From Paludibacteraceae bacterium (GTDB taxonomy: Bacteria > Bacteroidota > Bacteroidia > Bacteroidales > Paludibacteraceae): a stretch of DNA of 49,140 nucleotides. Position numbers and translations under genes: made by a program. Where the stretch lies: assembly GCA_028694915.1 (NCBI GenBank), contig JAQVJY010000011.1, positions 1 to 49,140 on the forward strand. Direction: 5' to 3'. Numbering within the stretch: position 1 is the stretch's first letter; the number at the start of each line of letters is the position of its first letter. A model generated the notes under the pieces. That model was not told the origin of the DNA, searched no databases, and saw only the letters and a list, made by a program, of their open reading frames with translations. Of the stretch, positions 32,807 through 44,300 are shown in pieces.

Positions 32807-33388
32807 ATGATAAAAATCGGTATTACTGGTGGCATAGGCAGTGGCAAGTCGGTGGTTTCTGACGTCATTCGTTTGCTCGGTTATCCCGTTTATAACTCCG
32901 ACATACGAGCCAAAGAGCTCTCCGATACGAATAGTACTATTCGTCAATCGTTAGTGGCGTTGTTTGGTTCAGCTATTTACACCGATAATCATTTGAATCG
33001 TCCACTTTTAGCTTCTTATTTATTTCAAGATTCATCCCAACGCGCAGCGGTTAATGCCATTATTCATCCCGTAGTTTTTGCCGATTTTAATACGTGGTAT
33101 ACCACTCAACAGACTACTTTGGTTTTTGCAGAATCTGCTATTTTGTTTGAGTCGGGCTTTTCTACTGTGATGGATAAGACTATAGTTGTTGATGCACCTC
33201 AAGAGTTGCGTTTGCAGCGCGTAGTGGAACGTGATGCGGTGACTATGGAACAGGTCCAAAAACGGATGGAAGCGCAAATGGATGCGTTAGTGTTGCGCCA
33301 TCATGCTGATTATGTTATTTATAATGACAATGAACATCTTTTAATATCACAAATCGTCGATATAGTCAACAAGTTAGTAAATTTATGA
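32807..33388 (+). CDS. coaE: Dephospho-CoA kinase
   Basis: This 193-residue P-loop kinase phosphorylates dephospho-CoA at the 3' hydroxyl, the last step of coenzyme A synthesis. Walker A is GITGGIGSGKS (residues 5-15); NSDIRAKEL holds the catalytic Asp region; HPVVFADFNTW and LIFESG-like FAESAILFESG are family segments; RVVERDAVT gives the lid arginines. It overlaps mtgA by four bases (ATGA). Confidence 0.96.
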   Translation: MIKIGITGGIGSGKSVVSDVIRLLGYPVYNSDIRAKELSDTNSTIRQSLVALFGSAIYTDNHLNRPLLASYLFQDSSQRAAVNAIIHPVVFADFNTWYTTQQTTLVFAESAILFESGFSTVMDKTIVVDAPQELRLQRVVERDAVTMEQVQKRMEAQMDALVLRHHADYVIYNDNEHLLISQIVDIVNKLVNL

Positions 33389-34062
33389 AAAAATTATTTT
33401 GGAAGATACCAGTTTGGTTTTTTAGTGTTACATTTGCTGTAGTTGTTTTATTGAAGTTTGTACCTATTTATGTTACACCTTTAGTGGTGATTCGTGTGGT
33501 ACAAGCTATGTTCGATGAAGATAGGGATGTGCGTGTAGAAAAGACGTGGGTTCCAATAGAAAAAATGTCGCCCAAAGTTGTGCGTGCCGCTATTGCAGGA
33601 GAAGATGATTTATTTTTAACTCATTATGGATTTTCGATTAAGGGAATTCAACAAGCTTATAAGGATAATAAAAAAGGGAAACACCTAAAAGGTGGTAGTA
33701 CTATTTCGCAACAAACCGCCAAGAATGTGTTTACCTCTGGTTCGCGAACTTGGGTTCGTAAAGGATTTGAAACCTATTTCACACTTTTAATAGAACTTGT
33801 GTGGGGTAAAGAACGTATCATGGAAGTTTATCTCAATGTTGTGGAACTTGGCGATGGTATCTATGGTGTTGAAGCGGCTTCGCACCATTATTTCCATAAA
33901 TCCGCTGCTAAACTTAATGCATCACAATCAGCCCTGTTGGTAGCTAGTTTACCGAGCCCGCGTCGTTATAGTGTAACCAATCCAGGTCCTTATATGCGCC
34001 GTCGTCAAGGACAAATTTTATGGATGATGCGCATGTTGCCCAATATCGAGTGGCATAATTAA
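33385..34062 (+). CDS. mtgA: Monofunctional peptidoglycan glycosyltransferase
   Basis: This 225-residue GT51 enzyme has an N-terminal membrane anchor (about residues 8-28). Catalytic glutamate E73 lies in AGEDDLFLTHYGF, the second motif is KGGSTISQQTAKN (102-114), and YLNVVELGDGIYGVEAASHHYF is the third. It polymerises lipid II into glycan strands at the inner membrane, without a transpeptidase domain. It is coupled to coaE. Confidence 0.95.
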   Translation: MKKLFWKIPVWFFSVTFAVVVLLKFVPIYVTPLVVIRVVQAMFDEDRDVRVEKTWVPIEKMSPKVVRAAIAGEDDLFLTHYGFSIKGIQQAYKDNKKGKHLKGGSTISQQTAKNVFTSGSRTWVRKGFETYFTLLIELVWGKERIMEVYLNVVELGDGIYGVEAASHHYFHKSAAKLNASQSALLVASLPSPRRYSVTNPGPYMRRRQGQILWMMRMLPNIEWHN

Positions 34063-34122
34063 TTATACCAAAATCTAAAACCAATGCTATGTTAACACCG
34101 TATTTATTTTTTTGTCTCAGTT

Positions 34123-35223
34123 TTGCATACTTTGCCGTTTTCAAATTCTATTCTTATTGCGCTTTTCATCTTCTTTTTTGCTGATTGGAGAAAAGATCAG
34201 TCCACTCGTGCATTATTAATTTTCTTTGTAGTACATCTGCTTACTTTTTTAGTCTGGTTAAGTTATGAAATTATCATAGTGGATCCTCCATTGCCAGTTT
34301 TGGATTTTTTTATGATATTCTACGCGATGCTCCTTACGCCCATTTTTTATAACTATGTCTATGCTGTTACTACAGGGCATTGTATGCGGTGGAAACGATG
34401 GGTCGCTTTGTATGCGCCTCTAGTTTTGTTGTTTGTAGGTCATCGTATTGTGCAACACTATTTTGGTAGTGCTCCTTTTGTGGCTTCTCTGGATGAAATT
34501 AGACCGTATTGGTCTCATCCTGAATTGATGGTTCGCGTTTTAACATTCTTCATGCGTATAGGTTATGGTATATTTATGGTCGTTGGAACTTATGTTAACT
34601 ATAAACGTTATCAATCCGACTTAGAGAAAGATTTTTCTACTATTTCATCTCGTAGTACGTTTGGATGGATGTATTTTACCATATTACTCTACATCATCTA
34701 TTTTGTATTATCTGTAGTTTCTTATGTGGATGGTGATATGTCTATGCATTTATTAGTTTTCCTCTCTTCGGTTATTTTGAATATAGCTTTAGCATTTTTT
34801 GGCTATGCGCACAAAAGTGTGTATTCGCCTGATTTTGAGCCATTATCTCAATTAGAGCCAGCAGTGACTAATAGTGAAAGCCAAGTTCCTTATCAAAAGA
34901 TGGAACAACGTTTTAAGTTCTTATGTAATTCAGAGCAAATTTGGCGTAATAGTGAGTTGGCCGCTACCGATGTGATTGCTCATTTAAATACCAATCGCAC
35001 CTATTTCTCTCAATTTCTACAAGATGTGTATAAAACAAATTTTCGTACCTGTATAAATACCTATCGCGTGAGTGAAGCACAAAAAATGATTCGTGAAAAT
35101 CCTAATATGAATATGATAGACATTTATGTTCAATGTGGCTTTGCTTCGTCTTCTTCGTTTAATGAATGGTTTAAGAAAATTACAGGCAAATCGCCTTCTG
35201 AATATAAAGAAGAGTTGTTGTGA
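34123..35223 (+). CDS. AraC-type regulator with a multi-pass membrane N-terminus
   Basis: This is a 366-residue protein. Six or seven hydrophobic segments cover about residues 8-235. A linker leads to a C-terminal AraC/XylS HTH domain (about 262-366): SELAATDVIAHLNTNRTYFSQFLQDVYKTNFRTCINTYRV, then IDIYVQCGFASSSSFNEWFKKITGKSPSEYKEE. It probably senses an envelope signal and binds DNA from the membrane. The likely start is uncertain: the frame opens at a TTG (34123), whereas an ATG at 34089 begins a hydrophobic frame that runs 31 codons and would join this one only after a frameshift near 34141. The giant secreted-protein gene follows and might be its target; that is inference from adjacency. 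Confidence 0.82.
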   Translation: MHTLPFSNSILIALFIFFFADWRKDQSTRALLIFFVVHLLTFLVWLSYEIIIVDPPLPVLDFFMIFYAMLLTPIFYNYVYAVTTGHCMRWKRWVALYAPLVLLFVGHRIVQHYFGSAPFVASLDEIRPYWSHPELMVRVLTFFMRIGYGIFMVVGTYVNYKRYQSDLEKDFSTISSRSTFGWMYFTILLYIIYFVLSVVSYVDGDMSMHLLVFLSSVILNIALAFFGYAHKSVYSPDFEPLSQLEPAVTNSESQVPYQKMEQRFKFLCNSEQIWRNSELAATDVIAHLNTNRTYFSQFLQDVYKTNFRTCINTYRVSEAQKMIRENPNMNMIDIYVQCGFASSSSFNEWFKKITGKSPSEYKEELL

Positions 35224-35267
35224 ATCACATCGGGGAAAATATCATCTTTTTTAATAAATTGTAATTT

Positions 35268-35310
35268 TAGGCAATGTTTTTGTAAAAAAAAGCATTGCCT
35301 ATTTTTTTTT
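35268..35310 (+). terminator. Terminator after the AraC-type gene
   Basis: TAGGCAATG/CATTGCCTA arms at 35268-35276 and 35293-35301, extended by T/A pairing, are followed by nine T. It separates the regulator from the giant gene. Confidence 0.88.
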
Positions 35311-35315
35311 GTCGT

Positions 35316-35323
35316 TACTTTTG
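35316..35323 (+). promoter_or_regulatory. -7 box of the giant T9SS gene
   Basis: TACTTTTG matches TAnnTTTG, 55 bp before ATG 35379, and directly follows the terminator. The leader is very AT-rich with no clear structure. Confidence 0.65.
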
Positions 35324-35378
35324 AAAAGTTAATGTAGCTTAAAATAATTAATATTATATAAATCTAAATCTAACTATC

Positions 35379-38300
35379 ATGAAAACAATTTACTCTTTGC
35401 TACTAGGTATGCCTAGGTTACGCTTCTTTAGCGTAATTTGTGTGATGGTGCTCTCTTCTCTTGGCATTTTTATGCCAGTGTATGCTCTCGATAATGCTTA
35501 TTGGTCAGATCTAAGCGTGAGAGAAACGCCATCGGGTTCGGGAACTGAAAATGACCCCTATTTAATCTCTAAAGGAGCTCATCTTGGTTGGATAGCTGCG
35601 TTTCAAAATGATGGCAGTAAAGATGGGATATTCGATAATGCCTATTTTAAGTTAGTTGCAGATATCAATTTATCGGCTCATAAATGGGCACCTATAGGTA
35701 CTGACCAATATCGTTTTGGAGGTAGATTTTTCGGTAATGGGCATGTCATTTCGGATCTGTATTGTTACCGCGATCTTCATGATACTGGTTTTTTTGGTAG
35801 TACTGAGGGGTGGTTTTACTGTTCTGATTTGACACTTAAAAACCCCAATTTTGAAATTACTAGTAGTTATTCTGGCCCGTTAGTTGGCTATTTGCGGGGC
35901 ACAGTGGAAAATTGTCATGTAATAGGTGGTATTATTAAACCGTGGACACGCTCAGGTGGTTTGATTGGTTCGTGTGGAGGCGGGACTCCAATACTTATTC
36001 GTTGTTCATCAAGTATTACCATAGAGTCACGTGTTGGATATAATGACTGTTCAAGTCATGGTTGTGCTGATAGTGGTGGATTGATTGGTATGGCTGAGTC
36101 GAAAACAGAGATGCAACAATGTATTTTTACAGGTACGTTGAAAATGAATAATAATCAAGCCTATGGCGGATTAGTGGGATATGTAAATAATGCACAATTA
36201 GTACTTGAACAATGTGTGTTTGATGGTGCAATAACGGGTTTGTATAGATCTTACAGAGGTTTTGTTGTTGGCTATATTAACGATGGTTCGAAGGTTGATA
36301 TCATAAAATTATATGTGCGTGATGATGTTGATAAAAGTGCCGATGTAGGGTATGTTTGTGCTGGTGGGAGCTGGGTAGGCGCTTCTAATAGATATTATGT
36401 TTCTACTAATAATATTAACACCCCAGCATTTGCATATCAGTTAAATAATAATGGACATGCCGCTGGAAAATGTTGGGGATATGATAAGACCAACACAAAA
36501 TTGATTATTGCTAAGGATTCAGCAACATGCAAAGTGGCGTTTGGTAATTCTGTTAGTTCTATTCAATCCACTTATGCCAATTATACAGCCACAGATGCTT
36601 ATGCTCCCAAAAATAGTCTGGTAACGGTGATAGGACAGAATAAGTTTTGTAATTATCTCGCTCCTGGAAGTGTGTCAAATTTAGGAAGTGCAACACGTAC
36701 GGGCTTACTTACGTTTACGGGCAAGGTAAATTCTGATGTGCAAACTCCTGCCATAGTTTATAAAGACATGACTTATTTTTCACCTAAAATATTGAGTGCT
36801 AATTTTGAGGTTTTTGATAAATCGGTGAAATTGAAATGGACGCCTCAATGTAAGAATACAAGCAATAGGGCTCCTGGCAAAATTGTGGTGTGGCGTAAAC
36901 TATCTGGTGGTAATTGGGCTAAATTGGCCGTTATTAGTGATTTGAATGCTTCTGAATATATAGATGCTACAGTTTCTTACGATAAACAGTATTATTATAA
37001 GGTTATGTTTGTTGATGACAAACAAAATCAAAATCAGATGCAAGATGCATGTCAATCCACAGATGAAGCCAATGCTGGTGCGGGTGTTCAAACTAATTTA
37101 AGTTTTAATATTTCATTAAAGTTGACTCCTGTGAATGGGGGTATCAAATTGGAATTTTCGGTACCTAATCATGCTAACATTAATGGTGCGTCGTATGCGA
37201 TTAAGCGTAGTGGACAAGTGGATATTACTGGGACAATTAATCTATCAGGGTCTTCCACCTATTTTACAGTTACCCCAAGTACAGCTACAGATACAAGGGA
37301 TATGAGTTTATGTTATGATAAAGACTATAAGGTGGAAGTGTCTGGTTTTCAGCAAACTGTAGGTGGTAAAACTAATCCTTTATATGGAAATACTTTTTCA
37401 TCAGCTACTAGTTATGCAAAACCTCAAGGTAATATCGCTTTTGAGTCGGGCTATAAAGCTTCTAAAGGGGAGTATAGTAATCAAGTGAAGCTATCGTGGA
37501 GTGTAACCAAACCTGCAGGTAGTGTGGAAGAATTACGTTTTGATGTTTTTCGTCGTGTAGCTGAATCTAATTCTGTGTTTGATAAGATTACATCTATTAG
37601 AAGTGCAGACAAATCATTTTTGTATAATGACGACAAATCATTGCCTGGTATTTGTTACGAGTATAAAGTGGTACTTTTTGCTTTGTGTGATGGTGTTCCT
37701 TCTGAATTGGCCACTATTTCTGATATTGGCTTCAGTCAAAGTAAAGGAACCATTGCAGGGCAGGTAACCTATTCTGGTGGAACAGCAGTTCCCAATGTGG
37801 ATGTTTTTGTCCGCCGGAATGACTTATCTGGTAATGAATCGCAATTTAAAAGTCTTTATTTTTCAGGCGGCGAATCGAACACTAAATGGTATATGGGTAA
37901 GGAGCGTGAGTTAGAATTGTTTAATCGTAACGATTTTTCTATCCAAATGTACGTGCGCCCCGATGCTACCACATCAAATCCAGGTTCGAAAGGTATATTT
38001 GATATTTTCTACCACTTGGAAGTTTTTTTGGAAGCACAAACTGATAATACTTACAAAGTTCGTTTAAAATGTTCATCAGAAAATGGCGCAACGTCGAATT
38101 TTAAAATTCCTGCCAGTAAATATACCCAATTGAATGTAGTTAGGCGAGGTTCAAAAGTTCATTTAATTGCGGTTAATGACCAAAATTCTGACAGCGTTTT
38201 TTTAGAAACGTTATCAGTTACACTCACAAAAGATACGATGTGTAATTTTGGCTCTATGTCAAGTGATTTTGTAGATGGAACAGATCCGTCAAATATAACT

Positions 38301-41300
38301 CTACCTAAAAGATTAGGTTACTATGTGCGTTTCGGTTATGGTTTTCAAGGAAATTTAGATGAACTTCGTTATTGGAATAAAGGACTTACCGATTCGGAGA
38401 TATTAACTAATTACAATCGCATATTAACTGGGAATGAAGAAAATTTAAAAGCATACTGGCAGTTTGATGAAGGTTTAACAACTCGATTGTTCGACTGCTC
38501 TCGTACCAATGGTATTATGAATGAGAATCATGGATATATAGATGCTCTTTCAGCTAGACCTGATAATATAATTCCAGCCGAAACTCAGTTGGGCTTGAAA
38601 GGGATTTCTGATGCCAATGGAAATTATCTGATTCGCGGTGTGCCCTATAGCGGCGACGGTAGTAGTTATGCCATTGTGCCAATGCTTGGTGTTCACGAAT
38701 TCAAACCTAATGAGCATTTGCGCTATATTGGAGGTACTTCTTTAGTCCATAATGGAACTGACTTTGAAGATATCTCTAGTTTCTCAGTCAAAGGGAAAGT
38801 GGTTTATGCAGGAGGAAATTATCCTGTTGCAGGTGCACAACTTAACGTGGATGGATTAGCAGCTAGTCGAGATGGGCAATTAATTACAACCAATTCGAAT
38901 GGTGAATTTGAAGTAAATGTTCCTATTGGTAATCATTTTGTTTCGGTGACAATGCTCGGGCATACTTTTGCTTATGGTGGGCGTTATCCATTAACTGGCA
39001 AAATGAATTTTCAAGATAATGTAAAAGATTTATTATTTACTGATTCAACAACCGTACGTATTGCTGGTCGTGTTACTGGCGGTGCTGTTGAGGAAGCTAA
39101 AACATTAGGTTTTGGATTGAGTAAAGCCAATATTGGGAAAGCTACCATTGTGTTGACGCCACAAAGTACATTATATAAATTAAATACAGATGGCTCTGAC
39201 CGTCACAATACAGCTCTTATTGGTAATAGAAATTGCCAAACATCCATACTGAACAATATTTTTGAGAATCAAATTGTAATTAAGACTGATTCGCTTACAG
39301 GTGAGTTTTTATCCAATTTGCCTCCAATTCCTTATAAAATCGTAAATGTTTCGACAGATTCGTTGGATAACTCGAAGTTTAGTTATGCTAGTTTAGAAAT
39401 GTTTACACCTAACGTAAACAACCCAGAAACGTTAACTTATGAAGATTCGATAGGTACGCAATCATTTGACGTGCACTCAAAATTATTGATTAGTCACTAT
39501 ACCGAACCACAATTTTTAGTGAGTGATAAGTCGAATACTGTGGGCGCGTTTGGTGATAGCACTTTTTGTTATGTTGATTTTAATCAAAATTTGAAAGATA
39601 CTATTTCTTTGTATTCGTCTTCTCAAGGAACTGTCTCGTATGCCTTAGGTTACCCTGTATTTACGAAGCAAAATAGATACACATGGGCGGTTAAAGCGTT
39701 TGAGGAATATACGAATTATGATAGTGGAATTCCAGTAGTTGATATTGTTCCATTGAAAGGAATTACCGTTTTTGCTGATAATGCTTTAGCATCTCCAAGA
39801 GTGGATATTGATACAGTTACTAATGCATCTACTCTCACAGTGGGAAGTGCTCAATTTGTACTTAACGATAAAGGTGAAGCTAATTATACTTTCTTTGCAG
39901 GATTCCCTAATCTGACGGGTGATAAATCATTGGCTGCAAATTTATATTTTACTCATAATGGTAAGACTATAAAATGGCTGGATACCGATTTTAAAGGTTA
40001 TGTATTTGGTGATGTACCGAGTGTTGGTAGTAATTTCATCACAGAAGGCCCTGATTTAGTCGATTACGTTTTGAGGGATCCTTCGGGTTCTAATAGTTAT
40101 GCTTACATGGAAGAGGGCTCCATTATTCAGACAGAACGAACTCTTAGTTCAGGTTCAGGCGTCTCATCTTCTTCCAATGCAACGCTTAAATTAGGAGGAG
40201 AACAGTCACTTGCTACAGGATTGGGTGTTGCTGTTATTATCGAAACATCAGCGAATTTAGATGCGTCGTTAGAACTTAATACCCAAGCAAATTCTACAAC
40301 TGCTTCAAGTGTTGTTAATACAACTGAAGTAAAGCAACGATTACAGACCAGTGATAGTCCTGATTTTGTTGGTTCCGAAGGAGATATTTATTTAGGTCAG
40401 AGTACCAATATGATTTATGGGTTAGTTCGTAATTTAGCTTTGTATCCGTCAGCCACTAGCTCATCGATCCAAGGATTTACAGGCGCAAATTATGAATTAA
40501 CAAATAAGGAAATTTTATCTGCTGGAATCCAATTTGCTACCACGTTTACCTACACGCAAAATTATATTCTAAATTATTTAATTCCAAATATTGAGGCGAA
40601 TCGTAATAGCCTTATTCAGTCGGTAGAAGTAATTCCAACCAACATTAATAGAACATTATTGCAATCGCCAGTTTATTATTCGATGTTAGCTCCTTCTGAT
40701 GTTGATTTTGGTACAGATGGTACTTATGACGTCTTTTATCCAGAAAAAACAGGCAAAGTATATACTGATAAAGTGAAAGAGTATAATACCTGGATACGTT
40801 TGTGGCAAGCTACTATCTCAGAAAATGAACGTACTAAAGTTGCCGCTATGAGTTCAGGCGTACCAACTAATAAGTCATTCGATGCAGGTGCCGTAGTTGA
40901 AGAATCTATTACAAAAACGATTGAGAATATTGATAGTTGGGATTTTACCTCTGAACTTGAAGTGGCAAATGGTTATGAAGCAGGTTTTGAAATAGCAGGC
41001 ATCGGATTTAACTTATCTACGCGTTTGGGTGTTTCTAATACAACTTCCGATTCGGGCTCGTCTAGCACTACAAATTCTAAAACAGTTGGTTATGTTTTGG
41101 CTGACGATTCGCAAGGTGATGCTTATTCTATTGATGTGTATCCTCCAACAGCTAGTGGTGGTTATATTTTCCGAACTCAAGCAGGTCAGACTAAGTGCCC
41201 ATATGAGCAACAAGAATCTACTTTGTTTTATGAACCTGGTCAACATAAATTAAATAACGGAACTTTCCAAGTAGAAAAGCCCAGAATATTTATTGATAAT

Positions 41301-44300
41301 AAAACCAATGCATTTGTGGGGAATGTTCCATCTGGCCGCGAAGCCTCGTTTACAATTCAGTTGGGTAATGAAAGTGAAATAAATCAACCTATTACCTATC
41401 AGTTATTTGTTGAGAATGGATCCAATCCTGATGGTTTGATTTTGAGTATTGATGGAACACCACTTACTTCGCCTCGAACCTTTTTGGTCGACGATATGGT
41501 TGAAAAAACATTAAAGGTACGTCAAAGTAGTTTAGATAAGCTCAATTATTCTAATATTAAGCTCATTCTTTCTTCTACTTGTCAAGTTCCCGATGATAGT
41601 GATAGAGGTGGAATTTACAGCGCAGCTACATTGGGCGTTGAATTTATACCTTCGTGTACCGATTTGAAATTAACATCTGATGAGACGTTGGTCAATATTA
41701 ATTCCGGAGGAGTCATTACATTTAATATTTCAGAATACGATCGTGGATTCCGAAATTTTGCTTCAATTCGTTTACAATACAAGAATGTGAATGACCATAG
41801 TTGGACTACAATACGTGAATTTATAAACGATACTAATTTGATAGCTTTAACAACTACAGGTCAAGAGTTAATTTCCGAGGCTGCCATTCAATATGCATTC
41901 GATATGAATGTCTTAGTTGATGGTAGTTATAGTTTCCGTGCTATTTCGGTGGGTAAATTAAGTAATGAGGAAGTTACAGTTTCAAGTCCCGAAATACAAA
42001 TGATTAAAGATATGGTAGCTCCTCAGTTGATGGGAAAAGCATCTCCATCTACAGGAGTGTTAACGCCCGATGGTGAGGTCTCAGTGTTGTTTAACGAAAT
42101 GATTAAGAGTGCTAATATTACAACTAATAACATTACAGTGAAGGCCGTTTTAAATGGTGCCACTTTGCAACATTCCGTTGGTTTGAATTTTACCAATGGA
42201 GCGCCAGCTTCTACTGAAGCTACTATCTCGTTGGCAAATCGCTCATTTTCTTTAGAGAGTTGGTATAAACGGGTAGTTAATCAGCCTGGTGTATTATTTG
42301 CTCATGGCGATCAATTCTCATTAGCATTTAATGCTGATAATAAGGTGGTTGTTACTATTAATGGACAAACATTTACGTCGGTTGCAACACTTACAAATGA
42401 AAATTGGCAATATATTGGTTTTTCATATAACAACGACAATAAAACGTTTAGTGTATATGCGTTGTATGAATCGACTAATGCTACATTGTTCAACAATCAA
42501 GTAGTGACTAAATCCTACATTGGTAATGGACGTCTTGTTGTTGGTAAGAATTTTAGTGGTTCGGTACATGAAATGACCTTGTGGGGCAAAGCTCGTTTAA
42601 TGAGTGACTTAAGTGATAAAAATAATGTAAAATCTTCTAATACGACTGACTTGTTGGGTTATTGGAGAATGAACGAGGGAACCGGATCTATTGCACAGGA
42701 TGTTGCGCGAAGCCGTCATTTAATATTGCCTACAGTTAATAATTGGTATTTCAACAATATTAATAAGTCTGTTCTATTAAATGGTACTTCTAATCATTTG
42801 AAAATTAATACTGGCAATATTCCAATTGGAATAGCTGAAAGTTTTGTTATAGAATTTTGGTTCAAAGGTGCTGCACAAGCTAACAAAGCCACCTTGTTCT
42901 CTTGCGGACATGGTTTGTTAGATGCTCAAACAAACGATAAATTATCCATAGGGTTTAATCAAAATGGATTGTTAGAGTTGAATACCTTAGGAAGTACCTA
43001 CCAACTTAGTAATTCTAATTATTTGGATAATGCTTGGCATCATTTCGCACTTAATGTTATTCGAAATGGAAGTGCTACAATCTATGTTGATGGTACAGCT
43101 GTCAAACAAATGGCTGTAAATACTATTGGAGCACTTCAATCCGATAATATGGTAATAGGTGCTTGTTATTATAAACCTGTAGGTGCTACTACGCTCGACG
43201 ACTTTGTAACGGAATCATTTTTCAAAGGACAAATCGATGAAGTACGTATTTGGAGAGCTACAGCAACTGCTGAATTTATTAGATTAAATAAAGGTAGTCG
43301 TTTGAGTGGTAGTGAAACTGGTTTAGTCGCTTATTATCCATTTGAAAGAACATATGTGGATGGCTCTAATCAGAATGTGACAGAAGGGACACTTTTAGAC
43401 CAACTGAATCAACCTCAAAGTTCTGGTTTGATAGCCGCTGGAGAGGCAGCTGGAACTTGTACGTATAGCGATGATGCACCTGGTTTAACCGAGGTTCGTT
43501 CTACTGAAACAGTATTGCATAGTTTTGTAGCTTCTAATAATAAACTAGTTGTGTCAATCACAGAATTACCTTCCAATATCGAAAATTGCACATTAGAATT
43601 TTTGGTTCGTGATATTTCCGACCTGAATGGTAATTACTTAAGAGATCCTATTTGTTGGACTGCATATGTCGATATGAATCGTCTACAATGGAGTCAAAAT
43701 TCTTTAGATGTAGTTCAAGAACAACTCGCAACTTCCCAATTTGAAGTCTTTATAAGTAATCAAAGTGGTAAGGAAGAAAATTGGATTATTTCACACCTGC
43801 CAAGTTGGTTAAATGTGAGTAAAGCACAAGGAGCATTAAAACCTTTATCCACTCAAAAAATGGTCTTTACTGTGGCGGAGAGCACTCCAATTGGTAGTTA
43901 TGAAAGTACTATTTATTTAGTTGGTAATAATCAATATGCAGAACCGTTCGCAATTAATCTTAAGGTAACTGGCGAACGCCCAACGTGGACACTTAATCCT
44001 GATGAATTCGAAAAACAGATGAATGTAATTGCGACTTTGCAGATTGAAGGTGTTATAACAGAGGATAAAGAAGATATTGTAGCTGCATTTGTAGATAATA
44101 AATGCGTTGGTTTAGTTACCCCGACCTATCTAAGCCGCTATGATAAATATTTCGTCTTATTAGACATTTATGGTAACGATGAGATGATTGATAAACGGGT
44201 ACAATTTAAAGTGTGGGATGCAAGCACAGGGAAAATTTATCCTGTAGTTGAATCAACTCCAACTATTTCATTTGCCAATAATAGTATGGTTGGTTCTATG

